From Ashinkailepas kermadecensis (taxonomy: Eukaryota; Arthropoda; Thecostraca; Neolepadidae), in the NCBI GenBank assembly GCA_034440615.1, contig JAOTOM010005152.1, positions 843,501-907,500 on the forward strand: a DNA stretch of 64,000 bases, read 5' to 3'. Positions 54,741-64,000 of this stretch are shown here, piece by piece. Each line of letters begins with the position of its first letter. Position 1 is the first letter of the stretch. The position numbers and the translations under genes were made by a program. Below the pieces are notes generated by a model. The model was not told where the DNA came from. It ran no database searches and saw only the letters and a program-made list of their open reading frames with translations.

Positions 54741-55062
54741 GCGGAGAGTTCAGTGAGCTTTGGCAGGTATGTATGGCTTAAATAGTACTGAACACTCCAT
54801 GACTTCGAGTGGACTGCGACGATCCTATATATGGCAGGATGTGATTCTTAGTCACCAGGTGTACTCAGCGCCATCCACGGATACGGCACGACACCACGTG
54901 CGCGAGTCACCTCGGCTGCCTTTCGGCGTCATCGGCTGAGAGCAATGGCGGTGCTGTACTCGGTGTGGGTGCGTATGTTGATCCGGTCATGCTCGGTCGA
55001 CGCTAATGACCGTGGCGCTGGACGAACATACTGTTAAGCGTATCCATGCCTCCGCTTTCCGG
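54741..55062. other. Unassigned unique sequence
   Basis: No feature recognised. Confidence 0.4.
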
Positions 55063-55270
55063 CCACATTGTTTGGTTAGTTGTGACGCTGTTTTTGGCGT
55101 GTGGTGGTCACGACTCCTTTTCAGCCGTATGGTCCCTGCGGATGCGGGTGAAAAACACCACGTCATGCCAGGCGTTTTTCGTCCGTATCCGCAGGGACCG
55201 TGTGGCTGAAAAAAGAGTCGAAACTACTGAACGCCAAAAACGTAGCGTCACAACTAAGCAAACAAGGTGG
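55063..55270. mobile_element. 208-bp foldback palindrome (foldback/MITE-like)
   Basis: The two arms of about 100 bp are reverse complements with roughly 80-85 percent identity by eye. Matched blocks include TTAGTTGTGACGCT, GTTTTTGGCG, TTTCAGCC and GGTCCCTGCGGAT. The loop is only a few bases (near 55165). Because of the palindrome both strands read a similar peptide (IRRD...), which is not coding evidence. No target duplication was found. Confidence 0.75.
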
Positions 55271-56065
55271 ACGACGAACGGGGGTAATGATAGGCTAATG
55301 ACACTGAAATGCACCTGATACCTCGAATACAAACATGCACTCCGGCACAAGAGGGAAGGGATGGGGTGATGGATCGCAATATTGCGACATTTATGCAATA
55401 TTACAATTGCGTATGCTACAAAAATAAATTCGAAGGCACCAACATCAAAAACAAAAACAAAAACAACTACTTGTATTAGAGTGATCCATTACATACCCGT
55501 GGTTATTACAGCCCCTCGTCGTAAGCAGAAAAATAGTGCAGCAAGGGAAGGGGTCATGGGTACAAAGTTCGCACACTCAAAGCAAATAGCACAGACATGC
55601 ATCGACAGCAGACAGCAAGCGCATAGCCCCTCACGGTGGTCTCCGCGACACATGGCGCCTCAAGGCATGGCAAACGCCTCAAACTGCGGCAAGGACAGCA
55701 GTCTCCGATCGGGTGCCGGGTGTTGTATTGCACTATTGCCTGGCAGTCGAAACGGCGCTTCGCCATCCCAGTTCTAGACCAGGGCACATGTAGATCTCCG
55801 TCCTGTTTGGCGGGTCTCAGGTGGGTCTCTCCAACAGGTCGAAACTCACGGGCGAGCTCCTCCGGCTCGCCAGTGCACCGCATCTTGTGGGTCACCTTGT
55901 GGGTGTGTTGAACGCCACAAATCCCCCCTCCCCCTCCCAATAGCCAGTCGAGTTTCCGCAGCAGGTCCGATACGTGATCAAACTTGTATGTGATCAAATA
56001 TTACTTCAGATTAAAAGTTCAAAGCTTCTTGTATATGAGAGAGGCTGGTTTCAGCACTGTTACAT
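55271..56065. other. Unassigned unique sequence
   Basis: A minus-strand frame at 55554-55997 is open for 147 codons (THKVTHKMRCTGEPEELARE) but matches nothing I recognise. A short (AAAAAC)n tract lies at 55447-55466. Confidence 0.35.
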
Positions 56066-56560
56066 CATAAATTGCGAAGTAATAACGAACGAAGGCATTC
56101 ACAAGCGTTGTAATTATTCCAGGAGGCAGGCACTGCCTCAGCTGTGATAGAACAGCCGAAATACCGTAGCAACGACGGGTTATAATCAGACATGAGAAGT
56201 ACAGCTGAGAGTGCGATATACCATGAAACCGAGGATTTGTGTGTTTGCTTCCAAACAGGAGATGAGATGATCGGGAAATTTGACACTGTAGGTGGGGACA
56301 ATACGAATGCTAGGTTCACTTCCGAACAGCATCAGCTGAGTCTTATCTGCATTCATTTCGAGGCCGTTAGCTGTAAGCCAAATATTGAGACAGGTCAGGG
56401 CAGGGCACTTTCCATCCACGAGACGGCATTTTGGAGGCGATATTTTGAATCACTGACAACAAGTTGGGTATCATCCCCGTACTGAACCACTACTGCGTCA
56501 TCATCGAACAGACTGAGGTCGGTCGCGAAGCCGCAGCTGCGAACAGACAATTCATACCAA
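56066..56560 (-). pseudogene. LINE reverse transcriptase fragment
   Basis: On the minus strand: VVQYGDDTQLVVS (catalytic xxDD box with Gly-Asp-Asp), LTCLNIWLTANGLEMNADKT and QLMLFGS, then a thumb-like region broken by stops. The layout ADDTQL, WL-x-NGL-x-N-x-x-KT is typical of CR1/L2-like RTs. It is a different, more decayed element than the LINE at 20-23.8 kb and is truncated at both ends. Confidence 0.75.
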
Positions 56561-56828
56561 TATATGGTGCCTTCTGTGTCACTGAGCGAGCGAGAGCAAG
56601 TCCGCCAACCACAATGTATGAGACCATCGCTCCGGGTGTGTCAGGCTTGAGAGTATTGCTTTAGTGTCTCATAGCTAGCTGCACGTCTTGAAACATATCC
56701 AACGAGCTGCAGCGGCTTCAGATGCGGCACATTCACCAGATCGCAACATGAGCAGCGTCAACAAAATGAGCGTCTGTGTTGGATCGGAGCGTCACAGCGC
56801 GGCACCACAACTCCATCACACTGCCAGC

Positions 56829-56871
56829 TGAGCTGAACTGAGCTGAGCTGAGCTGAGCTGAGCTGAGCTGA
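56829..56871. repeat. (CTGAG)n pentanucleotide array
   Basis: About eight CTGAG units, with CTGAACTGAG at the left edge. Confidence 0.9.
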
Positions 56872-57086
56872 CGGCACCGACCGACGGCCGGCCGTGGTGC
56901 CAAGTCCATGCCGAGCTGTGCGGACGCGGCAAGTGACTCCGCAACACACTGCCTCAAGCCAACAATTGTACTGAATGCAAACGAAATATTGTGATGAAAG
57001 CTGGCGGAAATGCCAATGTGGAGGCAGTTCTGGTCGTAATTGCAAAAAGCAGGATTTGTCGGCATGCAGCAGGAAAAAGTATGCCT

Positions 57087-57450
57087 GTCTGATCAGCTGT
57101 GGACTGTCTGATCGGACTGTCTGATCGGACTGTCTGATCGGCTGTGGACTGTCTGATCGGAATATCTGATCGGACTGTCTGATCGGACTGTCTGATCGGC
57201 TGTGGACTGTCTGATCGGACTGTCTGATCGGCTGTGGACTGTCTGATCGGCTGTGGACTGTCTGATCGGCTGTGGACTGTCTGATCGGACTGTCTGATCG
57301 GACTGTCTGATCGACTGTGGACTGTCTGATCGGCTGTGGACTGTCTGATCGGACTGTCTGATCGGACTGTCTGATCGGCTGTGGACTGTCTGATCGGCTG
57401 TGGACTGTCTGATCGGCTGTGGACTGTCTGATCGGACTGTCTGATCTGGA
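57087..57450. repeat. Mixed 13/19-bp minisatellite
   Basis: Built from two interchangeable units, CTGTCTGATCGGA (13 bp) and CTGTCTGATCGGCTGTGGA (19 bp), in irregular order. The long unit equals the short one plus a 6-bp insert. Confidence 0.95.
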
Positions 57451-58469
57451 CGTGTTTGTTTCGCACGCACACCCCAGTAGACCAGCCCGAGGTTCGCTCT
57501 CGCCGCTGATAATGCCAGTGGGGATGGTGTTTGAAGGAAGGTGACAGTCGCACTAACCAATACAATTTGCGCCCGCTTTCCCAAAGACGTCGTATTTGTC
57601 GTCGGTGGCTACGAATTGGAAGAGAATTCGACTACTTTTCTACCCTTAGCCTCCTGGGGAATTAGCTCTGGCTTCCCCGTGTCGAAAGTTGTTGGTATTT
57701 TGCAACCATTTACGTTCGCGCCGCGAAACTTCCAATCCATTATATTCAAGGAATCATAATTAGAACACTGCAGATCACGCCACATGATGCACAGCCGCAT
57801 TTCACATTTCAGGAATATGACGTCAAGTAATGAATCTCAACCTGACATGGATTATGTTTTCCCTTCGACAATTGATTTCATATATACTAATTTATGATCT
57901 ACAAGACAGGAGTAACCGTTCGAAGCCCACGCGAAAGCTAATGATTAACCTGCAGGCTTAGTCATTCCACAAACCATACGATGCAAAATATTTCGATAAC
58001 ATTACAAAGATTAAGTGACCTGTAACGTCATAGCTCATGCAGTGCAAGATAGACCATGTCTACACATGGAAGAAGCAGGCCTGTCAATGCCGCCCGACAT
58101 TGTCCTGAGTAAGTAAGTGCCCTAAGACTAAGTGAACTTATGAAATATAAGTGAGGACGTGATCTTCGGCACGTTCAGCTGACGACGAGTGGTGCTGCAG
58201 TCAACCGGTGGCGACTTTGTCGGTGGCGACTTTATCGGTGGCGCAGCCGCCTCCTTGGCATGCAGGTCCGCGCTCCGCGCACAAATTGATGGATGGCAGC
58301 AGTCCAGCTTCCCGGTAAGCCCACCGTCCGCACTCCACAGCCGTCAATCTTGGTCATGACAGGAACTGAATCCATCAATTAATTAACGCGATCAGGGCGA
58401 TGCGCGATGCACGAAACCGGTGCCAATTATTGATCCCGTGTGTTTGACGGCAGCGATACACATTGTCGC
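57451..58469. other. Unassigned unique sequence
   Basis: No supported gene. GGTGGCGACTTT repeats twice near 58207. Confidence 0.4.
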
Positions 58470-58685
58470 GCATATGTCGCGCAGACGTCGGCCCAGTTCG
58501 GCTGTCGCGCAGACGTCGCGTACAGTTCGGTTGTCGCGCACATGTCGACCCAGTTCGGTCGTTGCGCAGACGTCGGCCCAGTTCGGCTGTCGCGCAGACG
58601 TCAGCCCCAGTTCGGCTGTCGCGCAGACGTCCCAGTTCGGTCGTCGCGCAGACGTCGGTCAAATTCGGCATGCCATTCACGCGGC
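58470..58685. repeat. 28-bp minisatellite
   Basis: About seven copies of GTTCGGCTGTCGCGCAGACG followed by TCGGCCCA, with length variants. Open frames over it are artefacts. Confidence 0.93.
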
Positions 58686-59060
58686 AAACATTCAGAGCCG
58701 TCGCAGACTAGGCCAGCTGCAGCAGACCAGGCCAGCTGCAGCGTGCGCGTCCACTGCGCTGCCGAATCGTCTCTCGATGAGAAATCGTCTCTCCGGGCCC
58801 GTGAAAAATCAGCCGTGGCTGCGTGCGAGAAAATACCGCCTAAAACCGAGCGAAGCTGAAACAGCATGCGTGAATTTAACCATGCGCTGCATTGCCAGCT
58901 TCTGTCCGAGTTTTGACCTTGACGCTGTGTCAAGGCTCAGCAAGTGTCAATAGATCCACTGCCTTGAGTGCAACAATAAAGATAATGCTGACATTATTCT
59001 CAGGATGTCAACGCCGCCACTAAGACTACTGAGAACACACTGCATCTTGATCGCGGGGCC
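58686..59060. other. Unassigned unique sequence
   Basis: Short CAGACCAGGCCAGCTGCAG duplications near 58710-58735; no gene recognised. Confidence 0.4.
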
Positions 59061-59064
59061 ATCC

Positions 59065-59396
59065 GGTCTGAACAGAGATAAAGCGAATCTGCCGAAGGTC
59101 CGGTTTGAGCAGAGTTAAAGCGACACTGCCGAAGGTGCTGCCTGAACAGCGATAAACACGACAATGTGGAAGGTCCGGTCTGAACAGAGATAAAAACGAC
59201 ACTGCCGAAGGTCCGATCTGAGCAGAGTTAAAGCGAAACTGCCGAAGGTCCGGTCTGAGCAGAGTTAAAGCAACATTGCCGAAGGTCCGGTCTGAACAGA
59301 GATAAAGCGAATCTGCCGAAGGTCCGGTTTGAGCAGAGTTAAAGCGACACTGCCGAAGGTCCTGTATGAACAGAGATAAAAACGACGCTGCCGAAG
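59065..59396. repeat. 37-bp minisatellite, about 9 copies
   Basis: The unit is GAAGGTCCGGTCTGAACAGA followed by GATAAAGCGAATCTGCC. Two variants (GAACAGAGATAAA and GAGCAGAGTTAAA) are intermixed. Confidence 0.95.
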
Positions 59397-59836
59397 AAGC
59401 ACTGTACTAGCGCTGGGAGTACACGGTGCATAGTACAGACAGGCCCAAGTCTGGCACCGACTGCCACAAAAAAGGCCACGAGGGGAAACCGTAGGACCCA
59501 ACAGCCGACGGTGGAGCCGCCACGCCTCTCCAACGCGACAGCGAGGACGCCACTGGAACATGTCCGATGGCCGATGGCCGATGGCCGCCACTGGAACATG
59601 TCCGATGGCGTTCAGTGACCAACGTCTACAGTCAGAAGCGCCGCTATCATCGGTGAGAGCCTCCCGGGAATTGTTCCGAGCTTCCATTGAACTTTATCTC
59701 TCGCTATCTGCACCGGCAACTATGAACGACGCGCCAATGGAGCTGACGACCCATCAATCGCAGCTTCCAGTTGCCGGCCACACAGCCGCACGAGGGCCAC
59801 CCGGTGTGCCGTGCCAGGACGCACACACTCTGGCAG

Positions 59837-60290
59837 CATTCCGAGCCGTCTCAGCATCTGGCAGCATTCCGAGCCGTCCCAGCATCTGGCATCATTCTGA
59901 GCCGTCCCCGAATCTGGCAGCGTCCGAAACTGATCATTCTGGCAGCATCCAGGCTATGATCAAACGGATCATTCTGGCAGCATCCAGGCTATGATCAAAC
60001 GGATCATTCTGGCAGCATCCAGGCTATGATCAAAATCGCCGCCATCGGCCTGCGACTCAGCCTGCGGGGATGTACCTCATCTGCGGAGGATGTACCTCAA
60101 ACGGATCATTCTGGCAGCATCCAGGCTATGATCAAAATCGCCTCCATCGGCCTGCGACTCAGCCTGCGGGGATGTACCTCATCTGCGGAGGATGTACCTC
60201 AAACGGATCATTCTGGCAGCATCCAGGCTATGATCAAAATCGCCTCCATCGGCCTGCGACTCAGCCTGCGGGGGATGTACCTCATCGCGT
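59837..60290. repeat. Adjacent 28-bp and 102-bp tandem repeats
   Basis: A GGCAGCATTCCGAGCCGTCC-based short repeat (59837-59925) leads into ACGGATCATTCTGGCAGCAT units. The last part has a 102-bp higher-order period (ACGGATCATT at 60101 and 60203). Both share GGCAGCAT, suggesting one grew from the other. Confidence 0.9.
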
Positions 60291-62930
60291 GTGAGGCTTG
60301 CATGCAGTAATCGCGACCAGTATTTGGAATGTCGAATGAAGACAAGGCACAACATATTCCTAGCAGTCGCGCATCACGATGTCGGAAAAATAATCCTTGC
60401 CGAAAACATTACGAATCTTGTTCCGTGCTTGTGTAAAACCTGCGAGTTCGTACCTCATCGAAACATGTATGCAGCATGTAGCTTCATATATCGTTGGAAA
60501 TTAAAGCGACATATGATGAGGAAATTAAGCAGCTAGATACCGAACCTGAAATCCTGGCATTGCATAATCAGACTACAGCTCAAACCCTATGTAAGTCTCA
60601 GTAATTACCTTCATCTACGGGTTAAAGCAAGAACTGATGACGGCTTAGTTTGCAATCTTGCACGGATTAAATTTATGTTCACAGAGGAATACATGTAGGG
60701 CTGCAAGGGGCGGAGTAAAATCACCCGCCTACGTCTGTCGACCTTACATGACTTCAGCCTGCCGAACAAAACTTGTAGTTTCATGGAAGCACGGTCTTGA
60801 AGTTGTATGATTTAATTGGCATCGTTCACCTTCTCTGAAGTCCTTGTTCCCTCTGTGTTCAGATGCCTACGAGTGTTATCGCTCTTCAATAGCGCAGTGG
60901 ACGATTCGTATTCAGTCTACCGCCAGAGCAACAGTACCGTTTTATAAATTATTATCTAACCGGGATGTGATCGGACAGGAATGGTAAAATGTATGGGTAC
61001 AGCTCACCAATTTGTTGATACTGTTCCTTTATTTAATGTCTTTGAATATGGAGACATCCATGTACGTAAAGTGAACACAAGACGTCGTGAAGGACATGAA
61101 AAATATTAAGAATTAACAAGAGCTACATGGCTCATCTGAGTTGAACCAATAAAGGGACGATATATACCATACAAATATTTTTTTTAACGGTATTTAAACC
61201 TCCTAATCAATGCTATAACATGGGTTCTGGAGCACGTGTTGGTCCAATTGCGCTACCATGAGCCAGTATGTGTAGCATGACATACAGGAAGAGTGGTACT
61301 GAATCCACTGCCATGCACATCTCCTACTAGCATGATTCTCCGTTTATAAGCACGAACGAAGACATAGAAGGTCCAAGATCCAACGAGAACCAGAGAACCA
61401 ATCCTACAGGGAAGCACCATATCGAGCATATCCTATATCCACGTAACTAATGAAAGTTCATATCTTGACTCCAGACGAAAACACCAACCCTACTCTTAAT
61501 CACCCGCAATGGAGGGCTCCTACACCTCCTCCGGAGACTAATTCCAATGTTTGACTACTCTTTGGCTGGCCGTCGCCTGTCACTTACTTCCAAAGTTCTT
61601 TGCAATTTGTAAACATTCTGACCGCTCCGAGCATCCACAGGAGACTTCAATGAAATGCAGACACCGGCTCAGTATCGTTCAATGCGTCACGAATGTTATC
61701 AATTCCTGCAGAAGCGATTATCCACAAACCAAACGACATGGCAAGAGCCACGAGCATCAACGCTCACCTCTGGTCGAAAATTCTTGTTCCCTCTATTATT
61801 ATCTTATCCTTCTATTGTACTACCTGGATACTCTTTCAGATCTCACAGGGTGAAAACTCTGCTTCGTAACAGAGAAATGCTCGGCCTCGAATTTGGTTGG
61901 AAATGGAACTCTGAGAATATCAAACATAGTACTTAACCCTTGGCTCTTTCAAGTCTTCCATGCATAACTCTAGATTATTCGCGTTGCGTTACTGTGACCT
62001 AGCGGACAACAATGTCGCTCTCATACACATTCACACTCCCGAACCCATTCGTATGCATACGGACCTGCCATCTCATTAAATACCGTGCCCGCACAACATG
62101 GTAGCCTAGTAAGAAAGACATCCGGAGCCGATCAAGTTCTGTCCTGTAGCCACTGGCACGTAGCAGCCTGGCACATGCAAATGACATTCGTTAAGCAGCT
62201 GAGCATGGATAGTCATGTACGCGTCCAACCGGATCCTGATGATGTCTTCTATCAACGCATCGAAACCGGTAGTGATAACCGACAAGTAGTGATAACCGAC
62301 CGACACGAGAAATGTCTCTGTTCCATTGCGTTCGCTAGGACCCTACCACCTAGAAGCCAATAGAAAATATGGTCGCTGGAAATACATGATTTTGAGCGAA
62401 GTGACCAGTTGCAGCCATTAAGCACGCGCGCCACAAAAGTGTTACACGTTTGCGTATCACCCCCTCGTTCGAGCGCAAGCACCTCATTCACCGCCCACTG
62501 GGTCGTCGGAGGACGCGGCGTCGCTTGCATTGCAGACACAACGCCAACTTTTGTGCCGCGAATGCCAGCATTCGCTCACTCTATGTTGTTTTACATACGT
62601 GCCTTTGAAAAACTTCCAACGAAGTGCGCATCCTTCTATCACATTTTTGAAACAATTTTCACTTACCTTCGCAACCGATTCTAAAGCCAATTTAGTGATG
62701 TTTGTACGTCAGCACCATTCAGTTAAGCGAATTACTTTTCTTTCCTCAACGTTCTTAAAAGTGATTTTGTTCTAGTGAAATTCAAAACAGTGGTGTTCTC
62801 AGCATGGTCCCAAAATACAATAGAATGCGACAGTTTGCATAATAATATTTTGTGAAACACCGCAGCAGATAAATATATAATGCCTGTTGCCAGTAGAAAT
62901 GTAATTAAATGTCGACCATCGATTAATATA
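60291..62930. other. Unassigned 2.6-kb sequence
   Basis: Ordinary composition without arrays. I see no ORF with a recognisable domain and no tRNA or inverted-repeat element. Confidence 0.4.
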
Positions 62931-63400
62931 ACCGCATACAACCACATATAGTCACATATAGCCACATACAACCACATTTAACTGCATACAACCGCATACA
63001 ACCACATATAGTCACATATACCACATTCAACCACATATAACCACATACAACCACATACAACCACATATAGTCACATATAGTCACATACAACCACATAAAC
63101 TACATACAACCGCATACAACCACATATAGTCACATATACCACATTCAACCACATATAACCACATACAACCACATACAACCACATATAATCACATATAGCC
63201 ACATATAACCACATATAATCGCACATAACCACACATAACCACATATAACCGCAAAACCACATAACACCACACATAACCAGATATAACCACATATAACCAC
63301 GTATGACCACATATAACCACATATAACCATATAACCACATATAACCACATAACCACATAACCTCATAACTCACATATAACCACACATAACCACATCAGCT
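62931..63400. repeat. ACCACATATA-type satellite
   Basis: Half a kilobase of irregular units such as ACCACATATA, ACCACATACA and GTCACATATA. A block of about 110 bp (ACCGCATACAACCACATATA onward) recurs at about 62989 and 63108. Confidence 0.95.
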
Positions 63401-63822
63401 GACACGCACTCTATTGGAAACAACGGCAGGCTGCGTTGGCGACGCGCATCAACCCCTGTCCCTTCCCTCTCCCTGACACCGCAGCGTTGTCGACGGGCAT
63501 CAGCGCATGTCCCCTTCCCTCTCCCAGACACCGCACGCCTTTGACCCAACACCACCCGGACCCGACTCGGCCCGATCCGACCCGACCCGACCTGGCCTGG
63601 CACGTCCGCCGACAGCGGACCGACGGCCCCGGGCGGGCTGGGTCAGTGGGACACGGCGCCGAGCGGAGCGTGCACGTACCTGATCCATGGCGTCGTGGCG
63701 GGTACTGGCGCGCGCGCCGTCGGCGGCGGCGTCCACTCGGCCGGCCCGGCCGCGTCGCCGCCGCCGCCGCCGCCGACGCGCATCGATCTCGACATCAAAC
63801 GTAAATGCGTGCGACAAAATCT

Positions 63823-63863
<41 letters not shown>

Positions 63864-64000
63864 GCGTATGTATGCATAGGGACTTGCGTGGGCGGCCGGC
63901 GTCGCCCGGAGCCGTCGTAATTGGCGTCTGTGCTCGAAATCGCCGGCGGCGGATCGGCACAGCCAGGAGGCCGGCGCGCCGCGAACACCGGCCCGGGAGC
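63401..64000. other. CpG-rich terminal block with (CCG)n
   Basis: Very CpG-rich. It contains a GACCCGACCC pentamer run (63560-63595) and CCG trinucleotide tracts at 63758-63775 and 63821-63863. Poly-Arg, poly-Gly and poly-Ala ORFs are tract artefacts. It could be the edge of a CpG island beyond the window. Confidence 0.5.

Noticed and set aside
55046..55398. Similar peptides on opposite strands suggesting a conserved gene pair
   Set aside because: The region is a palindrome, so both strands necessarily read similar sequences.
61551..61936. ORFs of 93-100 codons in the 60-63 kb unique region
   Set aside because: No domain, no codon-use signal and overlapping alternatives; not distinguishable from chance.
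63436..63988. Arg-rich and Gly-rich ORFs at the right edge
   Set aside because: They arise from CCG trinucleotide tracts and CpG-rich sequence.

Overview
This is eukaryotic, repeat-dominated, non-bacterial DNA. It holds spliced coding remnants with GT/AG junctions, non-LTR and LTR retrotransposon relics, tRNA-derived SINEs, MITE-like inverted repeats and an exceptional number of micro- and minisatellite arrays. I found no host protein-coding gene that I can support. The transposon mix (a CR1/L2-like LINE, an I/Jockey-group LINE with RNase H, Ty3/Gypsy, a DIRS-like fragment and hAT) fits an invertebrate animal, perhaps an arthropod such as a crustacean. That taxon guess is an inference of low confidence.

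Layout. 1-19 kb: mostly tandem arrays (units of 5, 8-9, 9, 12-13, 18, 20, 30, 35 and 38 bp) separated by unique or GC-rich sequence, with two tRNA-derived SINE-like elements (7.9-8.0 kb and 14.5 kb) and a 141-bp hAT-type MITE (18.1 kb). 20.1-23.8 kb: a nearly intact LINE (endonuclease plus reverse transcriptase) broken by one stop codon and one frameshift. 23.8-32.3 kb: long CA/CATA/TA microsatellites and four copies of one unnamed dispersed repeat. 33.2-33.6 kb: a MITE-like inverted repeat, followed by a CpG-rich block to about 34.9 kb. 36.7-37.1 kb: a pure purine GA/GGGAGA tract.

39.7-44.2 kb: the most interesting object, a 4.5-kb DNA transposon. It has inverted repeats of about 230 bp, an 8-bp target duplication, hAT-like termini and a transposase-like gene spread over at least five coding segments with recognisable introns. 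Its protein belongs to a divergent RNase H-fold family that I recognise only as unnamed predicted proteins. This copy carries two in-frame stops and a frameshift.

46.4-54.8 kb: a nest of elements. A DIRS-like reverse transcriptase scrap (+ strand) lies beside a long minus-strand LINE (ORF1 with CCHC knuckles, endonuclease, RT, RNase H). That LINE is split by a 1.7-kb 5'-deleted Gypsy element that retains a 5-bp target duplication. 55.1-55.3 kb: a 208-bp foldback palindrome. 56-64 kb: a LINE scrap, then again mainly tandem arrays, ending in CpG-rich sequence with a CCG trinucleotide tract.

Most long ORFs over the arrays exist only because the repeat units lack stop codons. They are treated as artefacts.
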